A stretch of DNA of 64,000 nucleotides from Oscillospiraceae bacterium (GCA_004557855.1 SFFJ01000001.1:76709-140708); one strand, 5' to 3'; counted from the stretch's first letter, positions 51,185 through 62,700 are shown. The notes: generated by a model not told the origin, from the letters alone. Numbers and translations are program-made.

Positions 51185-51204
51185 GGCCCTGTTTTAGATA
51201 TACC

Positions 51205-51236
51205 AAGCTCCCCTACCGGGGAGCTTTCCCTTTTCC
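51205..51236 (+). terminator. Terminator after the YhhN gene
   Basis: AAGCTCCCC/GGGGAGCTT with a 4-nt loop, followed by a pyrimidine-rich tail containing TTTT. Confidence 0.7.
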
Positions 51237-51344
51237 CCCTCCCCCACCGGGGCGGGCCGCCTCCACTCCCCCTCGGGCAGCCCTGCGCTGCGCTCCGGCC
51301 TGCCCTCGCCCGTTCCGGCGCCCCGCCCCTCCCCTTTTCGCAAG

Positions 51345-51378
51345 CCAAAAAAGAGTGCCCCTTTCGGGACACTCTTCT
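51345..51378 (-). terminator. Terminator after tuf
   Basis: AAGAGTG/CACTCTT hairpin followed by TTTTTT on the minus strand, about 35 nt past the tuf stop. The stretch 51237-51344 is C-rich with no gene. Confidence 0.85.
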
Positions 51379-51412
51379 TTTCTTTGGCTAATTATGCGGT
51401 TAACCCTCGGAA

Positions 51413-52612
51413 TTACTCCTCGATAGCGATAACAACGCCGGAACCAACGGTACGGCCGCCTTCACGGATAGCGAAGCGCAGACCCTTCTCGATGGCGATG
51501 GGGGTGATCAGCTCAACATCCATCTCAACGTTATCGCCGGGCATGCACATCTCTACGCCCTCGGGCAGGGAGATAACGCCGGTAACGTCAGTGGTACGGA
51601 AATAGAACTGGGGACGATAGTTGTTGAAGAAGGGGGTATGACGGCCGCCTTCGGACTGCTTCAGAACGTAAACCTGGCCACGGAACTTGGTGTGAGGATG
51701 GATGGAGCCGGGTTTGCACAGTACCTGACCACGCTCAACTTCGGTTCTCTGGATACCACGCAGCAGGGCGCCGATGTTGTCGCCGGCCTCGGCGTAATCC
51801 AGCAGCTTGCGGAACATCTCAACGCCGGTAACTACGGTCTTGCGGGTGTCATGGATACCAACGATCTCAACCTCGTCGCCAACCTTAACCTGACCACGCT
51901 CAACACGGCCGGTAACCACGGTACCACGGCCGGTGATGGTGAAAACGTCCTCGATGGGCATCAGGAAGGGCAGGTCAGCCTTACGCTCGGGGGTGGGGAT
52001 ATAGTCATCAACAGCGTCCATCAGGGCGAGAATGGAAGCATAAGCGGGATCGTTAGGATCCTTGCTCTGGCACTCCAGAGCCTGCAGGGCGGAACCCTTG
52101 ATTACGGGGATCTCGTCGCCGGGGAAATCGTAGCTGGAAAGCAGCTCGCGGATCTCCATCTCAACCAGCTCCAGCAGCTCCTCGTCATCTACCTGGTCAA
52201 CCTTGTTCATGTAAACAACGATATAGGGAACGCCTACCTGACGGGCGAGCAGGATGTGCTCACGGGTCTGGGGCATGGGACCATCAGCAGAAGAAACAAC
52301 CAGAATAGCACCGTCCATCTGGGCAGCACCGGTGATCATGTTCTTAACATAGTCGGCATGTCCGGGGCAGTCAACGTGAGCATAGTGACGCTTGTCGGTC
52401 TCATACTCTACGTGAGCAGTATTGATCGTGATACCACGGGCACGCTCTTCGGGAGCCTTATCGATCATGTCATAAGCCATGAACTCGGCATCGCCCTTCA
52501 GACCAAGAACCTTGGTGATAGCAGCGGTCAGAGTGGTCTTACCATGGTCAACGTGACCAATGGTACCGATGTTTACGTGGGGTTTGTTGCGCTCGAATTT
52601 CTGTTTAGCCAT
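51413..52612 (-). CDS. tuf: Elongation factor Tu
   Basis: The GTPase that delivers aminoacyl-tRNA to the ribosome. The 399-residue protein has the P-loop GHVDHGKTTL (about residues 18-27), DCPGHADY (about 85), NKVDQVDD (about 140) and two C-terminal barrel domains. Last gene of the rpsL-rpsG-fusA-tuf operon. Codon use is extremely biased to CGT/GTT/GGT, a useful reference for the catabolic genes. Confidence 0.99.
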   Translation of the reverse strand: MAKQKFERNKPHVNIGTIGHVDHGKTTLTAAITKVLGLKGDAEFMAYDMIDKAPEERARGITINTAHVEYETDKRHYAHVDCPGHADYVKNMITGAAQMDGAILVVSSADGPMPQTREHILLARQVGVPYIVVYMNKVDQVDDEELLELVEMEIRELLSSYDFPGDEIPVIKGSALQALECQSKDPNDPAYASILALMDAVDDYIPTPERKADLPFLMPIEDVFTITGRGTVVTGRVERGQVKVGDEVEIVGIHDTRKTVVTGVEMFRKLLDYAEAGDNIGALLRGIQRTEVERGQVLCKPGSIHPHTKFRGQVYVLKQSEGGRHTPFFNNYRPQFYFRTTDVTGVISLPEGVEMCMPGDNVEMDVELITPIAIEKGLRFAIREGGRTVGSGVVIAIEE

Positions 52613-52699
52613 CGTAAAATCCTCCCTTTGTTAAACTTTGTTTTTTAAATTATGGTTTCCCTTCCCTTATTTTGTCCGGGTCGGGATCATGCTTGGTGA

Positions 52700-54781
52700 T
52701 CAATCAGCCTTGGTGCGGCTGGTTACCAGCTTTTCCGCAATGTTCTTGGGCAGCTCAATGTAATGGCTGGGCTCCATGGTGTACTGGCCGCGGCCCTGCG
52801 TTTTGCTGCGCAGGTCGGTGGCGTAACCGAACATCTCGGAAAGGGGTACAAAGGCGTCGATCTGCTTGGCGCCGGGACGGTCCTCGAAACCGCGGATCTG
52901 GCCGCGGCGGGAGTTCAGGTCACCGATAACATCGCCCATATATTCTTCGGGAACGATCACACATACCTTCATGATCGGCTCGAGGATCACGGGGTCAGCC
53001 TTTCTCATTGCCTCCTTGAAGGCCATGGAACCGGCGATCTTGAATGCCATCTCGGAAGAGTCTACCTCATGGTAGGAGCCGTCGTACAGCGTTACGATGC
53101 AGTCTACTACGGGATAACCCGCCAGCACACCGCTGGCCATAGCGCCCCGGATACCGGCGTCAACGGCGGGAATATATTCCTTGGGGATGGCGCCGCCCAC
53201 TATTGCGTTGCGGAACTCATAGCCCTTGCCGCTTTCGTTCGGCTCCAGACGGATCTTAACATGACCGTACTGGCCCTTACCACCACTCTGGCGTGCATAC
53301 TTGTGGTCAACGTCAGCCATCTTGCGTACCGTTTCCTTGTAGGCAACCTGGGGCTTACCCACGTTGGCTTCTACCTTGAACTCACGCAGCAGGCGATCCA
53401 CGATGATCTCCAGGTGCAGCTCGCCCATACCGGCGATGATGGTTTGTCCGGTCTCCTCATCGGTGTAGGTACGGAAGGTCGGGTCCTCCTCTGCCAGCTT
53501 GGCAAGGCCCAGACCCATCTTCTCCTGACCCACCTTGGTCTTCGGCTCGATGGCAACACGGATAACCGGCTCCGGGAATTCCATCGACTCCAGAACGATC
53601 GGATGCTTTGCATCGCACAGGGTATCACCGGTGGTGGTGTTCTTCAGGCCTACGCCGCTGGCAATATCACCGGCATAGCAGGTCTCGATGTCTTTGCGGT
53701 GGTTTGCGTGCATCTGCAGAATTCTGCCGATGCGCTCATTATTTTTCTTTACCGAGTTGTAGACGCTGGAGCCTGCATCCACGGTACCGGAGTACACGCG
53801 GAAGAAGCACAGCTTACCTACATAGGGGTCGGTCATGATCTTGAAGGCGAGCGCCGCAAAGGGCGCGTCGTCGCTGGAAGGTCTGGTCTCCTCCTCCTCG
53901 GTATCGGGGTTGACGCCCTTGATGTCGGGAACGTCGGTGGGGGCAGGCATATAGTCTACCACGGCGTCCAGCAGCTTCTGCACGCCCTTGTTGCGGTAGG
54001 AAGTACCGCAGCAAACGGGTACCATGTGGTTGGCGATGGTGGACTTGCGGATGCAGCTCTTGATCTCCTCGATGGTAAGCTCCTCACCGTCGAGATATTT
54101 CATCAGCAGCTCCTCGTCCTGCTCGGCCACATGCTCCAGCAGCTCGTGGTGGTACTCATCGGCCTTGGCCTGCATATCGGCGGGGATGTCCTCCACGCGG
54201 ATATCCTTTCCAAGGTCATCGTAGTACACATAAGCCTTCATCTCTACCAGGTCGATAATACCCTTAAAGGTATCTTCGACGCCGATGGGCAGCTGGATCG
54301 GAACAGCGTTGCACTTCAGACGGTCACGCATCATACGGACTACATTATAGAAATCCGCACCCATGATGTCCATCTTATTTACAAATGCCATTCTCGGCAC
54401 ATGGTATTTGTCAGCCTGGCGCCATACGGTTTCAGACTGCGGCTCTACGCCGCCCTTGGCGCAAAAAACGGTTACGGAACCGTCCAGCACGCGCAGGGAA
54501 CGCTCTACCTCTACCGTAAAATCTACGTGTCCGGGGGTGTCGATGATATTGATGCGGTGGCCTTTCCAATAGGCGGTCGTGGCGGCGGAGGTGATGGTGA
54601 TGCCACGCTCCTGCTCCTGCTCCATCCAGTCCATGGTGGCGCTGCCGTCATGGGTCTCACCCAGCTTGTAGTTTACGCCTGTGTAGTACAGGATACGCTC
54701 GGTGGTGGTGGTTTTGCCGGCGTCGATGTGCGCCATGATGCCTATATTACGGGTTTTCTCTAAGGATACATCTCTTGGCAT
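52700..54781 (-). CDS. fusA: Elongation factor G
   Basis: The translocation GTPase. The 693-residue length is standard. The P-loop AHIDAGKTTTTERIL (about residues 17-31), DTPGHVDFT (about 83) and NKMDIMGAD (about 137) are present, followed by domains II-V. Encoded 78 nt after rpsG and 87 nt before tuf in the classic str operon order. Confidence 0.99.
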   Translation of the reverse strand: MPRDVSLEKTRNIGIMAHIDAGKTTTTERILYYTGVNYKLGETHDGSATMDWMEQEQERGITITSAATTAYWKGHRINIIDTPGHVDFTVEVERSLRVLDGSVTVFCAKGGVEPQSETVWRQADKYHVPRMAFVNKMDIMGADFYNVVRMMRDRLKCNAVPIQLPIGVEDTFKGIIDLVEMKAYVYYDDLGKDIRVEDIPADMQAKADEYHHELLEHVAEQDEELLMKYLDGEELTIEEIKSCIRKSTIANHMVPVCCGTSYRNKGVQKLLDAVVDYMPAPTDVPDIKGVNPDTEEEETRPSSDDAPFAALAFKIMTDPYVGKLCFFRVYSGTVDAGSSVYNSVKKNNERIGRILQMHANHRKDIETCYAGDIASGVGLKNTTTGDTLCDAKHPIVLESMEFPEPVIRVAIEPKTKVGQEKMGLGLAKLAEEDPTFRTYTDEETGQTIIAGMGELHLEIIVDRLLREFKVEANVGKPQVAYKETVRKMADVDHKYARQSGGKGQYGHVKIRLEPNESGKGYEFRNAIVGGAIPKEYIPAVDAGIRGAMASGVLAGYPVVDCIVTLYDGSYHEVDSSEMAFKIAGSMAFKEAMRKADPVILEPIMKVCVIVPEEYMGDVIGDLNSRRGQIRGFEDRPGAKQIDAFVPLSEMFGYATDLRSKTQGRGQYTMEPSHYIELPKNIAEKLVTSRTKAD

Positions 54782-54859
54782 AATGCCCTCCTAAAATAGT
54801 TGCGAATTCCATGCCCGAAGGCCGGGCAAAGAACAGTAAAAAAGCAGCAGTCGCCGGAA

Positions 54860-55330
54860 TTACCATCTGAAATGGGCAAAAGCCTTGTTGGCTTCGGCCA
54901 TCTTGTGGGTATCCTCGCGCTTCTTGCAGGCGCCGCCCTGGCCGTTCATGGCGTCCATGATCTCGCCGGCCAGTCTTTGGGCCATCAGCTTTTCGCTGCG
55001 GTTGCGGCTATAAGTGGTCAGCCAGCGCAGGCCCAGGGTCTGACGGCGCTCGGGCCGGACCTCCATGGGTACCTGATAGGTGGCACCACCGACACGGCGA
55101 GCCTTGATCTCCAGAACGGGCATGATGTTCTCCATCGCCTGCTCAAAAGCCTCCAGCGGCTCCTTGCCGGTCTTTTCTCTTACGATGTCGAATGCACCGT
55201 AAACGATCTTCTGTGCAACGCCCTTTTTGCCGTCCAGCATGATGTTATTGATCAGGCGGGTGACCAGCTTGGAATTATAAAGCGGATCAGGCAGAACGTC
55301 GCGTCTTGCGATATTACCTCTTCTTGGCAC
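54860..55330 (-). CDS. rpsG: 30S ribosomal protein S7
   Basis: A 156-residue primary 16S rRNA binding protein of the small-subunit head. The start is GTG at 55330 (PRRGNIARRDVLPDP follows), eight nt after AGGAGG; longer readings are not S7. The C-terminal helix KKREDTHKMAEANKAFAHFRW is conserved. Lies between rpsL and fusA. Confidence 0.98.
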   Translation of the reverse strand: MPRRGNIARRDVLPDPLYNSKLVTRLINNIMLDGKKGVAQKIVYGAFDIVREKTGKEPLEAFEQAMENIMPVLEIKARRVGGATYQVPMEVRPERRQTLGLRWLTTYSRNRSEKLMAQRLAGEIMDAMNGQGGACKKREDTHKMAEANKAFAHFRW

Positions 55331-55450
55331 TTCGCTTCCCTCCTTCATAATAAAATGAGATCTTCGGTACTCGAAAGTAAGTCCCCACTCCCGCCGGCCA
55401 ATCCGGAGGCTATAAAAAGCCATCTTTCTTGGCACTAGATACGGGTGTGA

Positions 55451-55882
55451 TTACTTCTTCGCGGCACCAGCCTTTTTGGGCCGTTTGGCGCCGTACTTAC
55501 TACGGGCCTGGTTGCGGTTCTGGACGCCCTGGGTATCCAAGGTACCACGGATAATGTGGTAACGAACACCGGGAAGGTCCTTTACACGGCCGCCGCGGAT
55601 CAGCACTACGCTGTGCTCCTGCAGGTTGTGACCGATACCGGGAATGTAGGCGGTAGCCTCGATGCCGTTGGAAAGCCGTACTCTTGCTACCTTACGCAGC
55701 GCGGAGTTTGGCTTCTTGGGGGTAGAGGTACGGATCGCGGTGCAAACACCACGCTTTTGGGGAGAATTCTGATCGGTCATGACGCGCTTCTTGGCGTTCC
55801 AGCCCTTCAGCAGTGCAGGCGCGGTCGCCTTCTTCTCTACGGTCTCTCTGCCCTTGCGAACCAGTTGGTTAAAGGTTGGCAT
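55451..55882 (-). CDS. rpsL: 30S ribosomal protein S12
   Basis: A 143-residue protein of the decoding centre. TSTPKKPNSALRKVARV carries the wild-type lysine whose mutation gives streptomycin resistance, and GVRYHIIRGTLD is intact, so no resistance allele is visible. First gene of the str operon, with AGGAGG before its ATG and a promoter about 110 nt upstream. Confidence 0.99.
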   Translation of the reverse strand: MPTFNQLVRKGRETVEKKATAPALLKGWNAKKRVMTDQNSPQKRGVCTAIRTSTPKKPNSALRKVARVRLSNGIEATAYIPGIGHNLQEHSVVLIRGGRVKDLPGVRYHIIRGTLDTQGVQNRNQARSKYGAKRPKKAGAAKK

Positions 55883-55920
55883 GGTTGTCCTCCTTTCATC
55901 AAAAAATATTTATTCATGGA

Positions 55921-55948
55921 CACAAACCCGGAGGGGTTCCGGGTTGTG
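55921..55948 (-). other. Hairpin in the rpsL leader
   Basis: CACAACCCGG pairs with CCGGGTTTGTG (one bulged base). It may take part in autoregulation of the str operon by S7 or S12; inference only. Confidence 0.4.
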
Positions 55949-55994
55949 TTTGCATGACATTTTGGCCTATGGGTGAATACCCATCCAGTAAAAT

Positions 55995-56024
55995 ATTTTA
56001 CCAAATTCCCCACGGGATTGTCAA
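55995..56024 (-). promoter_or_regulatory. Promoter of the rpsL-rpsG-fusA-tuf operon
   Basis: Perfect TTGACA (56024-56019), 18-nt spacer, TAAAAT (56000-55995), in the 210-bp gap after rpoC. Confidence 0.75.
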
Positions 56025-56092
56025 GCGATGATTTGGATATTTTTCACCATCTTTACCGCCCCGTTTTGGGGAATTTGACTCGAATTATGGTC

Positions 56093-59000
56093 TTACATCA
56101 CGATCGCATTGGAGCTTGCCATCAGCGCCGCCAAATTGGCCTCATCCGCCTGCTCCTCGGCCTTTTCCTCCTCGGTATAGGTCACCAGGCCCGTACCGGC
56201 GGGGATCAGCTTACCGATGATGACGTTCTCCTTCAGGCCCTGCAGCGGGTCTACCTTCCCCTTGATGGCCGCCTCGGTCAGTACACGGGTGGTCTCCTGG
56301 AAGGACGCTGCGGACATAAAGCTGTCGGTGGCAAGGGATGCCTTGGTAATACCCTGCAGGATGGCGGTATAGGTCGCCTTCTGGCGGCTGCCGCCGTCCT
56401 CGGCGTTCTCGCGGTCCAGCTGCTCATTGATATGCAGCACCTCGGCACGGTCGGCCATCATCCCGCGGATATAGTCGGTATCACCCGGCTCCTCGATGCG
56501 GACCTTCTTCATCATCTGGCGAACGATAACCTCGATGTGCTTATCGTTGATATCTACGCCCTGCGTGCGGTAAACCATCTGCACCTCACGGATCAGGTAT
56601 TCCTGAACCGCCAGCTCGCCGTTGACCAGCAGTACCTCGCTGGGGTCGGCGCTGCCTTCGGTGATCATGGTACCCTTCTCGATGAGGTCGCCCTCATGCA
56701 CACGCACCTTGCTGCCGAAAACGATCTGATGCTCGAAGTGGTCGCCGGTCTGGGGATCATCCACCTTTACCACATCCACGCCCTTGTTGTCCTTATCAAA
56801 GCTGACCAGACCGCCGTTGTGGGCGATAACAGCCACGCTCTTGGGCTTACGGGCCTCAAACAGCTCCTCAACACGGGGCAGACCCTGTGTAATATCGCTG
56901 GCCGATGCAATACCGCCGGTGTGGAAGGTTCTCATGGTCAGCTGGGTACCCGGCTCACCGATGGACTGTGCAGCGATGATACCCACTGCCTCGCCGATGG
57001 CGACGGGGGTATTATTGGAAAGGTTGGCGCCGTAGCAGCGGCTGCAGGCGCCGTTCTTGGCACGGCAGTTGATGACACTGCGGATCTTCAGGCTGGTAAT
57101 GCCGGCGCCTACGATCTCCTCTGCGGTCTTGTAGGTGATCATCTCCTCACGGCTGGCCAGCAGCTCGCCGGTCTTGGGGTTCACCACATCCTCGCAGGGG
57201 TACCGGCCGGTCAGACGCTCGGCCAGCTCCTCAATGACGCGGTTGCCGTCGGTGATGGCCTCCACATCGATGCCCTCGTGGGTGCCGCAGTCCTCCTCAC
57301 GGATGATCACTTCCTGGGATACATCGACCAGTCGGCGGGTCAGATAACCGGAGTCTGCGGTACGCAGGGCGGTGTCGGCCAGACCCTTACGGGCGCCGCG
57401 GCTGGATTGGAAGTACTCCAAGATGTTCAGGCCCTCGCGGTAGTTCGCACGAATCGGGATCTCGATGGTCTGACCGGAGGTATTGGCGATGTTGCCGCGC
57501 ATACCGGCCAGCTGGTTGATCTGGTCCATCGAACCACGGGCGCCGGAGTCTGCCATCATATAGATGGGGTTCAGCTTACCGAAGTTCTCCTTCAGTGCGG
57601 ACTTAACCTCATTGGTGGCGTCCCGCCAGATGGCAATGGTCTGCTGATAGCGGTCCTCCTCGGAGATATAGCCGCGGTCGTACTTCTTACGGACCTTGGC
57701 CACCTTTTCCTCGGCGGCAGCCAGCACTTCCTTCTTGTTGGGGGGAATGGTGGCATCGCAGACGGCCACGGTAAGGGCGGCACGGGTGGAATACTTATAG
57801 CCCTGGCTCTTGATGGCGTCCAGAACCTCGCTGGTATCGGTGGTGCCGTGCTTCTTTATGCTCTTGTCAATGATCTTGGAAAGCTGCTTCTTGCCCACCT
57901 GGAAGCTGACCTCGGGGATCAGCTCGTTGCCGGGGATGCTGCGGTCTACAAAGCCGAGATCCTGCGGGATGGGGTTATTGAAGATATTGATACCGACAGT
58001 GGTATGGATGCTGCCGGTATAGGTCTTGCCGTTCAGGGTCTTGGTGGTACGCACCAGAATCGGCTCATGCAGATCCAGCACCCCGGTCTGATAGGCCATC
58101 AGCGCCTCATCGGGGCTGCGGTAGATCTTCAGCTCGTGGGGGTTCTCGGCATATGCCTTTTCCCATTCGGCAATGGAGGTGAACACGCCGGGGTTGCGGA
58201 TCTCATCGGTGGCATAGTTCTTATCGATGATGGTGGTGAGGTAATAGGAGCCCAGCACCATATCCTGCGAAGGCACCGCCACCGGCCGGCCGTCGGAAAG
58301 CTTCAAAAGGTTATTGGCCGCCAGCATCAGGAAGCGGGCCTCAGCCTGTGCCTCGGCGGAAAGCGGTACGTGAACCGCCATCTGGTCGCCGTCAAAGTCG
58401 GCATTGAATGCGGTACAAACCAGCGGGTGCAGCTTCAGCGCACGGCCCTCTACCAGGATCGGCTCAAACGCCTGAATACCCAGACGGTGCAGCGTAGGCG
58501 CACGGTTCATCAGCACGGGGTGCCCCTTGATGACGACCTCCAGCGCATCCCAAACCTCCTTGGGGGAGCCGCGGTCTACCATCTTACGGGCCTTGCGGAT
58601 GTTCTCGGCAACCTTGAGATCCACCAGCCGCTTCATAACAAAGGGCTTGAAGAGCTCCAGCGCCATCTCCTTGGGCAGGCCGCACTGGTACATCTTCAGT
58701 TCGGGGCCCACCACGATAACGGAACGGCCGGAATAGTCTACACGCTTACCCAAAAGGTTCTGGCGGAAGCGTCCCTGCTTACCCTTCAGCATATCGCTCA
58801 AGGACTTGAGCGCACGGTTGTTGGGGCCGGTCACGGGGCGTCCCCGGCGGCCGTTATCAATCAGTGCGTCCACTGCTTCCTGCAGCATCCGCTTTTCGTT
58901 GCGGACGATGATATCGGGGGCGTCCAGCTCCAGCAGCTTCTTCAGGCGGTTATTGCGGTTGATGACCCGGCGATACAGGTCATTGAGGTCGCTGGTGGCA

Positions 59001-59743
59001 AAGCGTCCGCCGTCCAGCTGTACCATGGGACGGATATCGGGAGGGATGACGGGCAGCACGTCCAGGATCATCCATTCCGGCTTGTTTCCGCTCTGGCGGA
59101 AGGCCTCCACCACATCCAGCCGCTTGAGGAGCTTCGCCTTCTTCTGGCCGGTGGCCTTCTCCAGCTCCTCCTTGATCTCCACCGAAAGCGCCTCGATATC
59201 CAGCTGCTGTAAGAGCTTCTTTACCGCCTCGGCGCCCATGCCGGCATCAAATTCATCCTCATAGGCTTCCCGGTATTCGTTATACTCCCGCTCGCTCAAA
59301 AGGGCGTACTTTTTCAGCTTGGTATTGCCGGGGTCAATGACGATATAAGAGGCAAAATACAGCACCTTTTCCAGCACACGGGGGCTCAAATTGAGCAGCA
59401 GGCCCATACGGCTGCTGGTCCCCTTAAAGTACCAGATGTGGGAAACGGGGGCGGCCAGCTCAATGTGGCCCATACGCTCACGGCGCACCTTGGCACGGGT
59501 CACCTCCACGCCGCAGCGCTCGCATATTTTACCCTTAAAGCGGATGCGCTTATACTTGCCGCAGTAGCATTCCCAGTCCTTGGTCGGCCCGAAAATGCGC
59601 TCGCAGAACAGGCCGTCGCGCTCCGGCTTCAGGGTGCGGTAGTTGATGGTCTCCGGCTTTTTCACTTCGCCGTAGCTCCAGGAACGAATGGCCTCGGGGG
59701 AAGCCAGCCCGATTTTTATCGATTCAAAAGATCTGTTATCCAA
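56093..59743 (-). CDS. rpoC: DNA-directed RNA polymerase subunit beta'
   Basis: A 1216-residue catalytic subunit. The N-terminal zinc site CYCGKYKRIRFKGKICERCG (about residues 58-77), the catalytic NADFDGDQMAVH (about 452-463) and the second zinc cysteines in CRAKNGACSRCYG (about 885) are present. There are no large lineage insertions; the length fits Clostridia. It starts 19 nt after rpoB and ends before the str operon promoter. Confidence 0.99.
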   Translation of the reverse strand: MDNRSFESIKIGLASPEAIRSWSYGEVKKPETINYRTLKPERDGLFCERIFGPTKDWECYCGKYKRIRFKGKICERCGVEVTRAKVRRERMGHIELAAPVSHIWYFKGTSSRMGLLLNLSPRVLEKVLYFASYIVIDPGNTKLKKYALLSEREYNEYREAYEDEFDAGMGAEAVKKLLQQLDIEALSVEIKEELEKATGQKKAKLLKRLDVVEAFRQSGNKPEWMILDVLPVIPPDIRPMVQLDGGRFATSDLNDLYRRVINRNNRLKKLLELDAPDIIVRNEKRMLQEAVDALIDNGRRGRPVTGPNNRALKSLSDMLKGKQGRFRQNLLGKRVDYSGRSVIVVGPELKMYQCGLPKEMALELFKPFVMKRLVDLKVAENIRKARKMVDRGSPKEVWDALEVVIKGHPVLMNRAPTLHRLGIQAFEPILVEGRALKLHPLVCTAFNADFDGDQMAVHVPLSAEAQAEARFLMLAANNLLKLSDGRPVAVPSQDMVLGSYYLTTIIDKNYATDEIRNPGVFTSIAEWEKAYAENPHELKIYRSPDEALMAYQTGVLDLHEPILVRTTKTLNGKTYTGSIHTTVGINIFNNPIPQDLGFVDRSIPGNELIPEVSFQVGKKQLSKIIDKSIKKHGTTDTSEVLDAIKSQGYKYSTRAALTVAVCDATIPPNKKEVLAAAEEKVAKVRKKYDRGYISEEDRYQQTIAIWRDATNEVKSALKENFGKLNPIYMMADSGARGSMDQINQLAGMRGNIANTSGQTIEIPIRANYREGLNILEYFQSSRGARKGLADTALRTADSGYLTRRLVDVSQEVIIREEDCGTHEGIDVEAITDGNRVIEELAERLTGRYPCEDVVNPKTGELLASREEMITYKTAEEIVGAGITSLKIRSVINCRAKNGACSRCYGANLSNNTPVAIGEAVGIIAAQSIGEPGTQLTMRTFHTGGIASASDITQGLPRVEELFEARKPKSVAVIAHNGGLVSFDKDNKGVDVVKVDDPQTGDHFEHQIVFGSKVRVHEGDLIEKGTMITEGSADPSEVLLVNGELAVQEYLIREVQMVYRTQGVDINDKHIEVIVRQMMKKVRIEEPGDTDYIRGMMADRAEVLHINEQLDRENAEDGGSRQKATYTAILQGITKASLATDSFMSAASFQETTRVLTEAAIKGKVDPLQGLKENVIIGKLIPAGTGLVTYTEEEKAEEQADEANLAALMASSNAIVM

Positions 59744-59762
59744 ATTTCTTCCCCTCCATCAT

Positions 59763-62700
59763 TCAAAAATCAAATCCGTCGTCATCCTCTTCTTCGGTGC
59801 CGTCAAAGTCGGCGTCATCGTCAAAGAGATCATTGTCGTCATCGGGGTTTTCCATGGTGTAGTTATCCTCTATTTCGGAATCCACGGCAACATCGGTCTC
59901 ATCGTAGTAGTCGGGGGCTGCGGGCATATTCTCGTCCTCATCGTAGGTCTGCTTGATGTCGATCTCCTCATTGTCCTTATCGAGGATCTTGACATCCAGG
60001 CCGAGGGACTGCAGCTCCTTCACCATAACTCTGAATGCCTCGGGGATGCCGGGGGCGGGGATGTTCTGACCCTTCACGATGGACTCGAAGGCCTTCACAC
60101 GGCCCACCACGTCATCGGATTTCACCGTCAGAATTTCCTGCAGGGTATAGGCGGCGCCGTAGGCCTCCAGTGCCCAAACCTCCATCTCACCGAAGCGCTG
60201 GCCGCCGAACTGCGCCTTACCGCCCAAAGGCTGCTGGGTAACAAGGCTGTACGGGCCGACGGAACGGGCATGGATCTTATCATCTACCAGGTGGTGCAGC
60301 TTGAGGTAGTACATATAGCCGACGGTAACACGGTTATCGAACTTTTCACCGGTGCGGCCGTCGTAAACCACGCTCTTGCCGTCCTCCGGCAGCCCCGCCA
60401 TGCGGAAGCACTCCCGAATGTCGTCCTCATGGGCGCCGTCGAATACGGGGGTCATTACATGCCAGCCCAGGCGGCTTGCCGCCATGCCCAAATGCACCTC
60501 CAGTACCTGACCGATATTCATTCGGGAAGGAACGCCCAGCGGGTTCAGTACGATATCCAGCGGGGTACCGTCCTCCAGGAAGGGCATATCCTCCGGCGGC
60601 AGAATGCGGGAAACTACGCCCTTATTGCCGTGGCGGCCGGCCATCTTATCGCCGACGGAGATCTTTCTCTTCTGTGCGATGTAAACTCTTACCACCTCGT
60701 TGACGCCGGGGGAAAGCTCATCGCTGTTTTCGGGGGTGAATACCTTGATATCCACCACGATGCCGTATTCGCCGTGGGGTACCTTCAGGGAGGTATCACG
60801 CACCTCTCTGGCCTTTTCGCCGAAGATGGCACGCAGGAGGCGTTCCTCGGCGTTGAGCTCGGTCTCGCCCTTGGGGGTCACCTTACCCACCAGGATATCA
60901 CCGGAATGGACCTCGGCGCCGATGTGGATAATGCCGCGCTCATCCAAAGCGCCCAGCATATCATCACCGACATTGGGGATCTCACGGGTGATCTCCTCCG
61001 GGCCCAGCTTGGTATCACGGGCTTCGGTCTCGTATTCCTCAATGTGGATGGAGGTGAACAGGTCGTCCCGCACCAGCTTTTCGTTGATGAGAACGGCGTC
61101 CTCGTAGTTGTAGCCCTCCCAGGTCATAAAGCCGATGAGCATATTCTTGCCGAGGGAGACCTCACCGTTGGCGGTGGCGGGGCCGTCGGCCAGCACATCG
61201 CCCGCCTTCACCTGCTCGCCCTTTACCACAATGGGCCGCTGGTTGATGCAGGTGCCCTGGTTGGAGCGCAGCATCTTCACCAGCTCGTATTCATGCTCTA
61301 TGCCGTCGCCGTCGGTCACAATGATGCGGTCGGCATCAACATAGCTGACATAGCCTTCTTCCTTGGCGACCACCACAACGCCGCAGTCATGGGCGGCGCG
61401 GTATTCCATACCGGTGCCGACAAAGGGCGACTCGGTCTTGATCAGCGGCACGGCCTGACGCTGCATGTTGGCGCCCATCAGGGCACGGTTGGCGTCATCG
61501 TTTTCCAGGAACGGGATCATTGCGGTAGCGACCGAAACCACCATCTTGGGGGAAACATCCATGTAGTCCGCCTTTTCACGGGGGACCTCCTGAACGCTGT
61601 CACGGTAGCGAACCGAGACCTTTTCATTGATGAAATGGCCGTTTTCGTCCAGCGGCTCGTTGGCCTGCGCCACGATGTATTCATCCTCCACATCGGCGGT
61701 CATGTACTGGACGGTATCCAGCACCTTGCCGGTGGCCTTATCCACGGGACGGTAGGGGGCCTCCACAAAGCCGTATTCATTGATGCGGGCAAAGGTGGCC
61801 AGATAGGAGATCAGGCCGATGTTGGGGCCTTCGGGGGTCTCGATGGGGCACATACGGCCGTAGTGGCTGTAATGCACGTCACGCACCTCAAATCCGGCAC
61901 GGTCACGGCTCAAGCCGCCGGGGCCCAGGGCGGAAAGACGGCGCTTGTGGGTCAGCTCGGCCAGGGGGTTGGTCTGGTCCATGAACTGGCTCAACGGAGA
62001 GGAACCGAAGAATTCCTTGACGGCCGCCATAACGGGGCGGCTGTTGATGATGGCCTGCAGGGTGATGGATTCGATATCCTGCGCCTGGGTGGTCATTCTC
62101 TCCCGGATGACTCTCTCCATGCGGGCAAAGCCGATGCGGAACTGGTTCTGCAGCAGCTCGCCCACGCTGCGGATGCGGCGGTTGCCCAGATGGTCGATAT
62201 CATCGGTGGTGCCGATATCATACCGCAGGCCGCACATGTAGTTGATGGAAGCATAAATATCAAACTTGCGGATATTCTTGGGGACCAGCTCATCGGCGCG
62301 GCGGGTCAGCTCCTCGGCCGTCTCCTCGCGGGAAAGTCCCATATCCAGTATTTCGCACAGCACCGGGAAGCGTACCTTTTCCCGGATGCCCATGGCCTTC
62401 AGCTCCTCGGGGGTATAGTCGGTAAAGTCGGCCATATCCACCATGCCGTTGGAGAAGATCTTGAGCTCCTCCACGCCGTCATCCTCGGCCATCTGCAGGC
62501 CGGCGGGGGTCAGCCCGGCGGTGGTGATCCAAACGGTATCCACGCCCTTGGACTCCAGCAGGCGGGCGTCCTCACGGCTCAAAAGCGCACCGGCTTCCAG
62601 CAGGATCTCACCGGTTCTGGGGTCGGCAACGGGGCGGGAAAGCACCTTGCCGGTGATGCGGGGAACCAGCGAGAGCTTTTTGTTGTACTTATAGCGGCCC

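Noticed and set aside
51240..51320. Degenerate seventh cloverleaf after the YhhN gene
   Set aside because: The stretch is C-rich with partial inverted bits, but no outer stem plus three arms can be built.
60700..62100. Rifampicin- or streptomycin-resistance alleles in rpoB or rpsL
   Set aside because: The rifampicin pocket and the S12 lysine segment read as wild type.
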